DNA from: UBA11524 sp963642705
GTDB taxonomy: Bacteria > Bacillota > Clostridia > Christensenellales > Aristaeellaceae
Reading direction: 5' to 3'
NCBI GenBank assembly: GCA_963642705.1
Contig: CAVIHU010000002.1
Coordinates: 70,897 to 134,896 of the forward strand
DNA: 64,000 bases
Part shown: positions 24,987 through 33,888 of the stretch, one piece after another
Layout: every line of letters begins with the position of its first letter
Position numbering within the stretch: position 1 is the stretch's first letter
Program-made: the position numbers and the translations under genes
Notes under the pieces: generated by a model
Databases searched by the model: none
What the model saw: only the letters and a program-made list of their open reading frames with translations
Told to the model about the DNA's origin: nothing

Positions 24987-27900
24987 ATGAAAAAGATGAT
25001 CGGCGACGGCAATCTTGCCGCCGCGCAGGCTGCCTATCTGCTGAGTGAAACAGCGGCAGTCTATCCGATTACCCCTTCAACGCCGATCGCTGAAAACTGC
25101 GATGAATGGGCCCGCCAGGGACAGAAGAATGTGTTCGGTCAGCAGATGACGCTGGTCGAGATGCAGAGCGAGGGCGGCGCGGCCGGTGCATTGCACGGTC
25201 TGCTGTCCGCAGGCGCGCTTGCATCAACGTTCACCGCCTCGCAGGGTCTGCTGCTGATGCTGCCGGATATGTGCAAGATGTCCGGCGAGCTGCTGCCCGG
25301 CGTCATCCATGTGGCGGCGCGTGCACTGGCGTATCATGCCCTGTCGATTTTCGGCGACCACAGCGACGTCATGACCGTTCGCGCGGCCGGCTGGGGTATG
25401 CTGTGCGGCTCTTCCGTGCAGGAAGCATCCGATCTGGCTGTCGTTGCGCATCTGACCGCGATGGAAAGCAGCGTTCCGATGCTGCACTTCTTCGACGGCT
25501 TCCGCACGAGCCATGAGATTCAGCGCTTCGACGCCCTGACGGCGGATGAACTGAAGGATCTCGTGCCGTGGGATAAGGTTGCCGAATTCCGCGCCCGCGC
25601 CATGAATCCTGATCATCCGCATCAGCAGGGCACGAGCCAGAACCCCGATATCTACTTCCAGGGACGTGAAGCGGCAAATCCGTATTTCGCCGCTGTTCCC
25701 GAAATCGTGCAGAAGTACATGGACCGCGTGGCTGCCATCACCGGTCGTCCGCTGGGCATCTTCTCCTATACCGGCGATCCGGCGGCGGAAAAGGTCATTG
25801 TCATCATGGGTTCCGGTGCAGAGACTGTCGAGGAGACCGTCCGCGTGCTGATGGAAAAGGGCGAGAAGGTCGGCGTTGTTCGCGTCCGCCTGTTCCGTCC
25901 GTTCTCCGCCGAGGCAATGCTCAAGGCGCTGCCTGAAACCGTCAAGTCCATCGCTGTCCTTGACAGAACGAAGGAATCCGGCTCTCAGGGTGAACCGCTG
26001 TATCTGGATGTTTGCACGGCTATCGCTTCCTCCGGTCGCGACGTCAAGCTCACCGGCGGCCGCTATGGTCTGGGCAGCAAGGAATTCACCCCTGCAATGG
26101 TCAAGGGCATCTACGATGCGCTCGATTCCATGGCGCCGGGTCAGAAGTTCACCATCGGCATCGATGACGACGTGACGAAGCTGTCCCTGCCGTATGACCC
26201 GACCTTCGCGCTGGAAATCCCCGGCACGATCCGCTGCAAGTTCTATGGCCTGGGCTCCGACGGTACGGTCGGCGCGAACAAGGCTTCCATCAAGCTGATT
26301 GCGCAGCATACCGACAAGCATGTTCAGGCGTATTTCTCCTATGACTCCAAGAAGTCCGGCGGCTACACCGTTTCTCACCTGCGCGTGAGCGACAACCCGA
26401 TTCATTCGCCGTACCTGATCGGCCAGGCGGACTTCCTCGCGTGCCACCAGCCCTCGCTGATGAATCAGCAGGTTGTGGCAGACAGCGTGAAGGAAGGCGG
26501 CCGCGTGCTGCTGAACCTGCCGGTCGGCACCGAAATTCCGGCTCGCCTGCGCAAGGCGATTGCCACGAAGCACGCCAAGCTCTGGTGCATCGACGCTGAC
26601 GCCATCGCCGCGGCAAGCGGTCTGGGCGGACGCATCAACACCGTCATGCAGACGTCCTTCTTCCTCCTCAACGACTTCCTGCCCGAGGCGGAGACGGTTG
26701 AGCTGCTTGAAAATTCCGCCCGCAAGGCATACGCCGGCAAGGGCGACAAGATCGTCGCGGACAACATCAGCGCCATCGAGCATACGCGCGAGGCACTTCG
26801 CCCGATGAACGTTCCGGATGAATGGGCTGACCTGACGGTCGAACCCGACGACAATTCCGATCCCGCACATGCCGCCATGCGTCAGATTCTCGCGCAGCAG
26901 GGCGACAAGCTGCCCGTCAGCGCCATCGACGCACGCGGCTTCGCAGAGGTCGGCACCAGCAAGCTCGAAAAGCGCGGCATTGCCCGTCAGGTACCGGCAT
27001 GGGATGCCGCGAAGTGCATCGGCTGCGGCCTGTGCAGCCTCGTCTGCCCGCATGCTGCCATCCGCACGTTCTATCCGCCGGTCGATGCCGAGCTGCCCGA
27101 AGGATTCACCGTCCGCAAGGCAAACGGCAAGGCATTCGAAGGTCGTGCACTGCGCGTACAGGTTTCCCCGATGGACTGCACCGGCTGCGCAAGCTGCGTG
27201 AATGTCTGCCCGGCGAAGGAAAAGGCACTCGCCATGGAGCCGGCAGAAAAGATGCATGCCGAGCAGAAGCTGTGGGACTTCGCGCTGACGCTGCCTGAAG
27301 TGAAGGCTGAACCCTCCTCCGTGCAAATCTCTCAGGCGAAGACGCCGCTGTTTGAGTTCTCCGGCGCCTGCGCGGGCTGCGGCGAAACGCCGTACGTCAA
27401 GCTCCTGACGCAGCTCTTCGGCTCCCGCCTGATGGTCGCAAACGCGACGGGCTGCTCCTCCATTTATGCCGGCAGCGCTCCGTCCTGCCCGTATACCGTC
27501 AACAGCAAGGGTCAGGGTCCTGCATGGGGCAACAGCCTCTTCGAGGACAACGCGGAATTCGGCTACGGTCTGTATACCGCGATGAAGCATCGCCGCGCGG
27601 ATCTCGCCGCGAAGGTGGAGACGCTGATTGCCGAATGCCCGGAGCTGGCGGAAGCCGGTCAGGCATGGCTGGACAACCGCGAGGATGCGGAATTGTCCGA
27701 AACCACCGGCGAAGCGCTCGTCAAGCTGTGCACTGAGAAGGACAACGCGCTGGCGAAGGAGGTCGCGGCGTCGGCTGACCTGATGACGAAGAAGAGCGTG
27801 TGGCTCATCGGCGGCGACGGCTGGGCATTTGATATCGGCTATGGCGGACTTGACCACGTGCTCGCGTCCGGCGAGAACGTCAACGCGCTGGTGCTCAATA

Positions 27901-28427
27901 CCGAGGTGTACTCCAACACCGGCGGACAGGCTTCCAAGGCCACGCCGAAGGGTGCCTCTGCCAAGCTGATGTCCGGCGGCAAAACCGGCGTCAAGAAGGA
28001 TCTGGGCATGATGGCGATGACTTACGGCCATGTCTATGTTGCGCAGGTCGCGATGGGCGCCAATCCCACGCAGCTGCTCAAGGCCATGCGCGAGGCGGAG
28101 GCATGGAACGGTCCGTCGCTGATCATCGCGTATGCGCCCTGCATCGCTCACGGCATCGACATGAGCCAGACGCAGTCGATGGAGAAGGAGGCCGTGCAGT
28201 GCGGCTACTTCCCGATCTACCGCTTCGACCCGACCAAGGAAGCGCTGACGCTCGACTGCGCAGAGCCCAAGGGCGATTTCCAGGCGTTCCTGCTCAGGCA
28301 GCGCCGTTTCGCAAGCCTGCAGCGCACCGAGCCCGAGGCGAGCGCGAAGCTCCGTCAGGACTGCGAGGTTGAGGCAAAGCGCCGCTGGCGTCTGCTCAAC
28401 GCGCTGACCGGCGTGAAGGCTGACTGA
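24987..28427 (+). CDS. nifJ: Pyruvate:ferredoxin (flavodoxin) oxidoreductase
   Basis: Oxidises pyruvate with CoA to acetyl-CoA and CO2, reducing ferredoxin; central in anaerobic energy metabolism. The single 1146-residue chain has the fused domain order: N-terminal pyruvate-binding domain (YPITPSTPIAE), a gamma-type domain, a domain with two 4Fe-4S motifs (CIGCGLCSLVCPH and CTGCASCVNVCPA, about residues 675-740), and a C-terminal TPP domain with GCAGCGETPY (third cluster), GGDGWAFDIGYGGLDH and NTEVYSNTGGQ. Length and order are normal. ATG 24987 follows GGAGG; GTG at 24975 is too close to it. Own promoter and terminator, so it is monocistronic. Confidence 0.97.
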   Translation: MKKMIGDGNLAAAQAAYLLSETAAVYPITPSTPIAENCDEWARQGQKNVFGQQMTLVEMQSEGGAAGALHGLLSAGALASTFTASQGLLLMLPDMCKMSGELLPGVIHVAARALAYHALSIFGDHSDVMTVRAAGWGMLCGSSVQEASDLAVVAHLTAMESSVPMLHFFDGFRTSHEIQRFDALTADELKDLVPWDKVAEFRARAMNPDHPHQQGTSQNPDIYFQGREAANPYFAAVPEIVQKYMDRVAAITGRPLGIFSYTGDPAAEKVIVIMGSGAETVEETVRVLMEKGEKVGVVRVRLFRPFSAEAMLKALPETVKSIAVLDRTKESGSQGEPLYLDVCTAIASSGRDVKLTGGRYGLGSKEFTPAMVKGIYDALDSMAPGQKFTIGIDDDVTKLSLPYDPTFALEIPGTIRCKFYGLGSDGTVGANKASIKLIAQHTDKHVQAYFSYDSKKSGGYTVSHLRVSDNPIHSPYLIGQADFLACHQPSLMNQQVVADSVKEGGRVLLNLPVGTEIPARLRKAIATKHAKLWCIDADAIAAASGLGGRINTVMQTSFFLLNDFLPEAETVELLENSARKAYAGKGDKIVADNISAIEHTREALRPMNVPDEWADLTVEPDDNSDPAHAAMRQILAQQGDKLPVSAIDARGFAEVGTSKLEKRGIARQVPAWDAAKCIGCGLCSLVCPHAAIRTFYPPVDAELPEGFTVRKANGKAFEGRALRVQVSPMDCTGCASCVNVCPAKEKALAMEPAEKMHAEQKLWDFALTLPEVKAEPSSVQISQAKTPLFEFSGACAGCGETPYVKLLTQLFGSRLMVANATGCSSIYAGSAPSCPYTVNSKGQGPAWGNSLFEDNAEFGYGLYTAMKHRRADLAAKVETLIAECPELAEAGQAWLDNREDAELSETTGEALVKLCTEKDNALAKEVAASADLMTKKSVWLIGGDGWAFDIGYGGLDHVLASGENVNALVLNTEVYSNTGGQASKATPKGASAKLMSGGKTGVKKDLGMMAMTYGHVYVAQVAMGANPTQLLKAMREAEAWNGPSLIIAYAPCIAHGIDMSQTQSMEKEAVQCGYFPIYRFDPTKEALTLDCAEPKGDFQAFLLRQRRFASLQRTEPEASAKLRQDCEVEAKRRWRLLNALTGVKAD

Positions 28428-28471
28428 GCTGCGCAGGAATCGGCGGAAGCGCTGATCAAATGAATCCAATC

Positions 28472-28504
28472 AGAGGCTGTCTCCTTGCGAGACGGCCTCT
28501 TTTC
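28472..28504 (+). terminator. nifJ terminator
   Basis: AGAGGCTGTCTC (28472-28483) pairs with GAGACGGCCTCT (28489-28500), then TTTT. Confidence 0.85.
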
Positions 28505-28540
28505 ATGTCAAAAAAGGGAAACTTCAAGCCGAAAGCGCCA

Positions 28541-28552
28541 ACGAAAACGTTC
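28541..28552. promoter_or_regulatory. Candidate operator 1 (ACGAAAACGTTC)
   Basis: The 12-base word ACGAAAACGTTC, with a central AACGTT typical of LacI-family operators, lies about 130 bases upstream of the -35 of the secreted-repeat-protein promoter. The same word recurs at 28771. Confidence 0.5.
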
Positions 28553-28668
28553 CTAACGAAAAAAGCCGGTTGAGAAAAGAAAATATAGGAGTCTGATGCA
28601 TTTCAGACAAAATTAACAAAATAGTCGATGAAATATTGAAAATAAAATGGAAAGGTAATGTTTTCACC

Positions 28669-28697
28669 TTGACAAACATGCACGAAATGGCTATAAT
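28669..28697 (+). promoter_or_regulatory. Consensus promoter of the glycan-uptake locus
   Basis: TTGACA (28669-28674), 17-base spacer, TATAAT (28692-28697). The inverted repeat AAGGT/ACCTT (28652-28670) overlaps the -35. The rest of 28505-28825 is leader with two operator-like words. Confidence 0.85.
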
Positions 28698-28770
28698 ATT
28701 CCCAGAGGTTCGGAAATGTCAGAGAACGTGCGCATACACACAAAAACGATTTCGTAAATCTCACGCTCCT

Positions 28771-28782
28771 ACGAAAACGTTC
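28771..28782. promoter_or_regulatory. Candidate operator 2 (ACGAAAACGTTC)
   Basis: Identical 12-base word to 28541-28552, located about 70 bases downstream of the expected transcription start, 44 bases before the ATG at 28826. Confidence 0.5.
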
Positions 28783-28825
28783 TCGACACAAAGACCAATA
28801 CAGTTTCTAAGGAGGAAAACATCCT

Positions 28826-30898
28826 ATGAGTCGTGCAAAGTCGTTTCTGGCTCTGCTGCTGGCACTGACTATGCTGCTGGGCGTGTCTGCATTTGCGGAG
28901 ACAGTTGAATCGCCCGTGGCTTCTCCCGTGGCAGATGCGGAGGATACACCGGTTGCTTACCTGATGTATGCCGATGCCAACTGGCAGTACCAGTGGTGGC
29001 ATGACGGCAACGAACCCGCTGATGGCGTGAAGGTGACTGAGGTGGCTGTGAGCGGCGAAGGCAAGTATACGGTCGGTCTTGACTTCACCGGTACGGCAGA
29101 CGGCGCTGCGAGCGGCATTGTGTTCGCTGCGATCGGCATCACTGACGGCGAGACGGCCCTGCCGAACTACACCATCCGTGTGGACGAAATCCGCGTCAAC
29201 GGTCAGCCCATCGAAACCACAAAGGGCTACACTTCCTCTGACGACGGCAAGATCACCCGCTCGAACATCTACAACGAATGGGTGTCCGAAATCCCGTCCG
29301 ACGCCCGTTCCTGGGACGGCTCGACGGCTGACGCCGGCTGGATCACCGTGAACAAGGACGACTTCGCATCCGTGCAGACGGTCGAGGTCGACTTCACGCT
29401 CTACCGTTACGGCGAGACGACCGCGTACATCATGTTCGCTGACGGCAGCTGGACGTACTCCTACTGGGGCACGGACGATTCTGCGGTGAAGGCGACGAAC
29501 GCGACCATCACCGGCGCTGGCGATTACACGGTCGGTCTGGACTTCACCGAGACGGAAACCGGCTCTGCTTCCGGTGTTTCCTTCACCGCGCTGGGCATCA
29601 AGAACGGCGAAAAGCTCTTCCCCGGCATGTCTATCAAGATTAACGATATCCGCCTGAACGGTGAGTCCATCGCCTTCACGAAGGGCTACACCTCTTCGGA
29701 TGACAAGATCGAAACCCGCATGAACATCATGAACACGTGGGTCAGCGAGGTTCCCACGGACGACACCGTTCGCTCCTGGGACAAGTCGCTCGATGGCGCG
29801 TCTCCTGCCATCGTGGATGCTGCGCTCTTCGAGGACGTCAAGACCTACGAGATCGACTTCACGCTCGTGCCCGTGACCGACACCGCCTTCCTGATGTTTG
29901 CGGACAGCAGCTGGGCGTACAGCGCGTGGAACGCCGGCGAATATGTTGAAACGAACGCTTTGACCGTCGACGGCCCCGGCACCTATACCCTGTCTCTTGA
30001 CTTCACTTCTACCGAGAACGGTCAGATTGACGGCATCGCCTTCCTGGCGGTCGGCATCGCGAACGGTGAGAGCAGCTTCCCCGGCTACTTCATCGACATC
30101 ACCAGCGTGAAGGTCAACGGCGAAGACATCGAAATCGGCAAGGACTTCACGACCTCTGATGAGGGCGTTGTGACTCGCTCCAACATTTGGAACGAATGGG
30201 TGACCGCGATTCCGGAAGCTGCGCGCACGGCTGACGGCGACCTCGAGGGTGTGACGGCGCAGATTGCGACGGCTGAAGCCCTGTCCGCCATCAAGACCCT
30301 GGAAGTGACCTTCGATTACATCTACGGCAAGGCGCCCGAGGTTGCGGAAGAACAGCCGCTGACCGAGGACGAGGTTGCCGAGCTACGCAAGCAGACCTAC
30401 GGCGCATACATCGCTGTGCAGTCCAACCCGAACTACATCTTCCGCAATGACTGGGACGATGCTTCCTATGGCCGCGATGCAGGCAACGGCGTTTTCGCAA
30501 CGCTTGCAAAAACCAACAGCGACGGCACGGTTGACGACTACGGTGCGACCTTCGAGGACGCGGTCATCAACGGCGACGGCACCTACACCTGCACCATGAC
30601 CATGGGCGAAAAGGGCTTCGGCGATGATACCGGCTTCTTCTTCTTCCGTGTTTCGACGGACATCCCGTCCAAGCTCGTGAAGGAAGGCTACGTGACCATC
30701 ACGGATACCTCCATCAAGATCGGCGACGGCCGCACCATGACCGGTCTGGTCGTCCAGACTGACGACGATTACGTCAAGCTGGTCGTTGAGGACAACTACA
30801 ACAGCATCAAGGCAGAGGACGTCATCCTGACCGTGCCTGCCCCGAATTCCACGGTCGTGATCTCCTTCACTGTGACCGGTCTGACCGCTGCGGAATAA
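28826..30898 (+). CDS. Secreted multi-repeat protein, probable carbohydrate-binding
   Basis: A 690-residue protein with a Sec signal peptide (cleavage after AFA, about residue 24) and no lipobox. It contains three homologous repeats of about 155 residues starting near residues 43, 199 and 352 with YLMYADANWQYQWW, YIMFADGSWTYSYWG and FLMFADSSWAYSAWN; each continues with a GxYTVGLDFT-type strand, an ITS/IRVNG-type strand and a KGYTSSD...R.NI.N.WV.E.P block. A fourth, diverged unit begins near 526. The aromatic-rich start of each repeat suggests a beta-sandwich that binds sugars. Not a family I can name. First gene of the transport locus, behind a consensus promoter. Confidence 0.75.
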   Translation: MSRAKSFLALLLALTMLLGVSAFAETVESPVASPVADAEDTPVAYLMYADANWQYQWWHDGNEPADGVKVTEVAVSGEGKYTVGLDFTGTADGAASGIVFAAIGITDGETALPNYTIRVDEIRVNGQPIETTKGYTSSDDGKITRSNIYNEWVSEIPSDARSWDGSTADAGWITVNKDDFASVQTVEVDFTLYRYGETTAYIMFADGSWTYSYWGTDDSAVKATNATITGAGDYTVGLDFTETETGSASGVSFTALGIKNGEKLFPGMSIKINDIRLNGESIAFTKGYTSSDDKIETRMNIMNTWVSEVPTDDTVRSWDKSLDGASPAIVDAALFEDVKTYEIDFTLVPVTDTAFLMFADSSWAYSAWNAGEYVETNALTVDGPGTYTLSLDFTSTENGQIDGIAFLAVGIANGESSFPGYFIDITSVKVNGEDIEIGKDFTTSDEGVVTRSNIWNEWVTAIPEAARTADGDLEGVTAQIATAEALSAIKTLEVTFDYIYGKAPEVAEEQPLTEDEVAELRKQTYGAYIAVQSNPNYIFRNDWDDASYGRDAGNGVFATLAKTNSDGTVDDYGATFEDAVINGDGTYTCTMTMGEKGFGDDTGFFFFRVSTDIPSKLVKEGYVTITDTSIKIGDGRTMTGLVVQTDDDYVKLVVEDNYNSIKAEDVILTVPAPNSTVVISFTVTGLTAAE

Positions 30899-30941
30899 GC
30901 TGATTCCTCACCAATGACGGAATTCTGCCATACAAAAGCAT

Positions 30942-30980
30942 CCGAAGGGTGCAGGGGCGCTCGGAAAGCCCCTGCTCGTG
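30942..30980 (+). repeat. Intergenic repeat family 1, copy E
   Basis: CCGAAGGGTGCAGGGGCGC then TCGGAAAGCCCCTGC. GCAGGGGC (30951-30958) and GCCCCTGC (30968-30975) form a perfect stem. The copy lies between the repeat protein and the first permease. Confidence 0.65.
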
Positions 30981-31063
30981 CCTAAGGACACGAAAACCCT
31001 ACAGAACGAACAAAAGCCCGCGGCGCATGCTCCGGTGAAAGCTGAAGCGTGCGCCCGGGAACT

Positions 31064-31113
31064 GTCTTGACACGCGAGCGCTGTTTGACAGCAAAACGTT
31101 TGCCTGTCAAGAC
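31064..31113 (+). repeat. Inverted repeats with nested alternative stems
   Basis: GTCTTGACA (31064-31072) pairs with TGTCAAGAC (31105-31113); TTGACAG (31085-31091) can pair with CTGTCAA (31104-31110) instead. The inner loop holds AAAACGTTT, like the candidate operators at 28541 and 28771. It may set the ratio of upstream to downstream transcript. Confidence 0.55.
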
Positions 31114-31192
31114 CGCATCCCTTCTTCCGTATTAGAAGCGGCACAATGAGCTGATAAAAGAGATTCGTCACGCATAGAAATGAGGGGATAAC

Positions 31193-32668
31193 ATGCAAGC
31201 GACAATGACAGGAAAAGCGATCGCCGATCCGGCACAGGGCAAGGAGAAATCCGTGATTTCCCTGATTGTGCTTCGGATTCTGGCGGCGCTCGCCGGTTTG
31301 ATGGTCTTTTTCCCGGAGGTGAACCCGGGCCGGCTGATGGAGAACATCAACGTCAACACCTCCTTATTCACGACTGCCATTTCCTACAGCACGCTGACGG
31401 ACGGCTTCAAGCGCGCCCTGCGCAGCGGCTGGATTGAGAACTGGCACTTCAGCGTGATCATGGGCGGCTGCGCGCTGGTGATGCTCGGCGTGTTCGTCTG
31501 CGTGGCAGGCGCGTGCGTATCGCTGGGAAACCACCGCATGAAGCGTCTCGGCTCCGCACTTCCACTGGTTGGCGGTGTGATGATGGTTGGCGGCATCGGC
31601 ATGCTCAAGTGGATTCAGGGTGTGATCAACGCGCTGGAAAAGGTCGATAAGCTGGATCCTGTTTCGTGCGACAGCGCGATGCTCTTCTGGGTAATCCTTG
31701 GCGCACTGATGATTGCTCTGGCCGTCATCAGCCTGATCACCATCCCGAAAAGCATGGAAGCAAAGATGGAGATGGATGAGAAATTCCGTCTGTTTCTGAT
31801 GTTCCTGCCAGTGCTGGTGATGACGGTCATCTTCTGCTACCTGCCCCTGTACGGCTGGCGTTTCGCCTTCTTCGACTACAAGGTTGGCGGCGAGCTGTCC
31901 TCGGAGAACTTCGTGGGCTTCTACTGGTTTTCCTACCTCTTCTCCAATGCGGCAACGCGCAGCGACCTTATCCGCGTGCTCCGCAACACGCTGATCATGT
32001 CCGGTCTGGGCATCCTGACCAGCTGGCTGCCGATTGCCTTTGCCGTGCTGCTGGCTGAGGTTCGTTCGACGAAGTTCCAGCGCGTCGTGCAGACGCTGAC
32101 GACCATCCCGAACTTCATTTCGTGGGTTCTGGTGTACGCCATCGCCTTTGCCATTTTCTCCACTGACGGCTTCATTAACTCCTTCCTGCGCAACGTTATG
32201 GGCGTTACCGCGACGACAGACTACCTCGCCAACGGCGACCACATCTGGCTGAAGATGCTCCTCTGGGGCACATGGAAGGGACTTGGCTGGAGCGCCATCG
32301 TCTACATTGCGGGCATCGCGGGTATTGACCAGCAGCTTTACGAGGCGGCGAAGGTCGACGGTGCGAACCGCTTCCAGTGTATCCGACACATCACCATCCC
32401 CGGTCTGATGCCGACGTACATGGTCATGCTGCTGATGTCCGTTGCAGGCATCCTCTCCAACGGCATGGAGCAGTACCTCGTCTTTGAAAACCCGATCAAC
32501 CACAACGTCATTGAGGTGCTTGACCTTTACGTGTACAACAGCGGTATCAAGAGCGGTCTGATTCCGCTGTCGACGGTCGTCGGTGTGTTCAAGAGCCTTG
32601 TCGGTATCGTGCTGCTCTTCGGTGCGAACGGTATCTCGAAGGGTCTGCGCGGCGAGAGCATTATTTAA
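31193..32668 (+). CDS. ABC sugar transporter permease (LplB type) with extra N-terminal membrane domain
   Basis: Inner permease of a CUT1-type importer. The C-terminal part (about residues 195-491) is a normal LplB-like permease with FCYLPLYGWRFAFFDYK near its start and the EAA loop EAAKVDGANRFQCIRHITIP, which contacts the ATPase. Ahead of it are about 190 extra residues with some four hydrophobic segments (about 22-42, 85-110, 118-140, 162-188), making the protein 491 residues instead of about 300. GAGGGGATAAC precedes the ATG. No ATPase gene is nearby; a shared MsmX-type ATPase elsewhere is likely, as is usual for this family. Confidence 0.85.
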   Translation: MQATMTGKAIADPAQGKEKSVISLIVLRILAALAGLMVFFPEVNPGRLMENINVNTSLFTTAISYSTLTDGFKRALRSGWIENWHFSVIMGGCALVMLGVFVCVAGACVSLGNHRMKRLGSALPLVGGVMMVGGIGMLKWIQGVINALEKVDKLDPVSCDSAMLFWVILGALMIALAVISLITIPKSMEAKMEMDEKFRLFLMFLPVLVMTVIFCYLPLYGWRFAFFDYKVGGELSSENFVGFYWFSYLFSNAATRSDLIRVLRNTLIMSGLGILTSWLPIAFAVLLAEVRSTKFQRVVQTLTTIPNFISWVLVYAIAFAIFSTDGFINSFLRNVMGVTATTDYLANGDHIWLKMLLWGTWKGLGWSAIVYIAGIAGIDQQLYEAAKVDGANRFQCIRHITIPGLMPTYMVMLLMSVAGILSNGMEQYLVFENPINHNVIEVLDLYVYNSGIKSGLIPLSTVVGVFKSLVGIVLLFGANGISKGLRGESII

Positions 32669-32684
32669 GGGGGGTGGAGCAGCA

Positions 32685-33641
32685 ATGGAAACAACGATGA
32701 AGCGTCATGGCAAGGTGCAGATCGCGCATGACGGACACAACAACAAGATTCGCCGCTCTGCAGGCGACATCATCTTTGACGTATTCCTGTACATCCTCTT
32801 TGGTATATTCACGCTGCTGTGCGTGTTCCCGTTCTACTACCTGTTCATCAACACCATTTCCAGCAACGACGCGGTAACGAGCGGCCTTGTCAACTTCTGG
32901 CCGATTGGCGTCCACTTCCAGAACTACATCGCACTGCGTGATGTAGCGGATCTTGGCTCCTCCATTATCGTCACCGTCGCCCGTACCATCATCGGCACGG
33001 CGCTGATGGTTATTGTCAGTGCGTGGGCAGGTTATCTGGTCACGAAGCAAAAGATGTGGCACCGTTCGCTGATGTACCGCGCACTTGTCATCACCATGTA
33101 CTTCAACGCCGGTCTGATTCCGTGGTACATGAACATGCTGATGCTGGGTCTGACGAACAACTTCCTCGCGTACATTCTGCCGGGCATGATCGCACCGTAC
33201 AACATCATCCTCGTCAAGACGTATATCGAGTCGATTCCTGCCTCGCTGGAGGAATCAGCAGTCATCGACGGTGCAAACACGCCGATTGTCTTCGTGAAGA
33301 TCATCCTGCCGCTGTCTGTGCCGATTCTGGCGACCATTGCAATTTTCGGCGCCGTCGGCAACTGGAATTCCTTCCAGGATTCGCTGCTGCTGATGTCCTC
33401 CAAGCCGGAGCTGTACACCCTGCAGCATCGCCTGTATGTTTACCTGAACCAGTCCTCGAACCTGCAGGCGCTTGTCAGCGGTTCGGGCGGTCTGTCCACG
33501 CAGGCGGCGGAGAATATGCTCAGCTCCCGTGTTGTCAAGTACACGGTTGCCATGGTTTCCATCATCCCGATCCTGTTGGTTTACCCCTTCATGCAGCGCT
33601 TCTTCGTCAAGGGCATCATGCTTGGCGCTGTGAAGGGCTGA
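32685..33641 (+). CDS. ABC sugar transporter permease (YtcP/AraQ type)
   Basis: Second permease of the importer, 318 residues, six membrane segments, with the EAA-like loop EESAVIDGANTPIVFVKIILP and the C-terminal FVKGIMLGAVKG typical of YtcP-type subunits. It pairs with the LplB-type gene 16 bases upstream. The ATG at 32685 follows GGGGTGGAGC; an in-frame upstream reading lies inside the first permease. Confidence 0.92.
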   Translation: METTMKRHGKVQIAHDGHNNKIRRSAGDIIFDVFLYILFGIFTLLCVFPFYYLFINTISSNDAVTSGLVNFWPIGVHFQNYIALRDVADLGSSIIVTVARTIIGTALMVIVSAWAGYLVTKQKMWHRSLMYRALVITMYFNAGLIPWYMNMLMLGLTNNFLAYILPGMIAPYNIILVKTYIESIPASLEESAVIDGANTPIVFVKIILPLSVPILATIAIFGAVGNWNSFQDSLLLMSSKPELYTLQHRLYVYLNQSSNLQALVSGSGGLSTQAAENMLSSRVVKYTVAMVSIIPILLVYPFMQRFFVKGIMLGAVKG

Positions 33642-33690
33642 TTATTAGTGCGTCCATTCAAGCTGCGATACAGCGTTGCAGCATGGGGTG

Positions 33691-33730
33691 CACTGAAGGG
33701 GGCATGGGGCGACCGAAAAGCCCCCTTGTC
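33691..33730 (+). repeat. Intergenic repeat family 1, copy F
   Basis: CTGAAGGGGGCATGGGGCGA then CCGAAAAGCCCCCTTG; GGGGC pairs with GCCCC. Between the second permease and the binding-protein gene, so copies E and F flank the permease pair. A second hairpin, GCATGTC/GACATGC (33836-33854), follows. Confidence 0.65.
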
Positions 33731-33888
33731 ACCTCTGTCAACGCTGACCTTACGAAGAATAAGAATGCAGGGGCAATGGAACAGACAAAGTTCGCGGTTG
33801 CCTTCCGGCTGTGTCCGCACCAATTTCGGTTGACTGCATGTCTACGTGACATGCTTCAGTTTCACTACCAGAAAGGAGTGCATGAAAC

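Noticed and set aside
25224..28469. Very long minus-strand open frame (over 1000 codons) opposite nifJ
   Set aside because: It is a shadow of strong codon bias in a GC-rich gene; no family motifs, no ribosome site, and the plus strand encodes an intact oxidoreductase.
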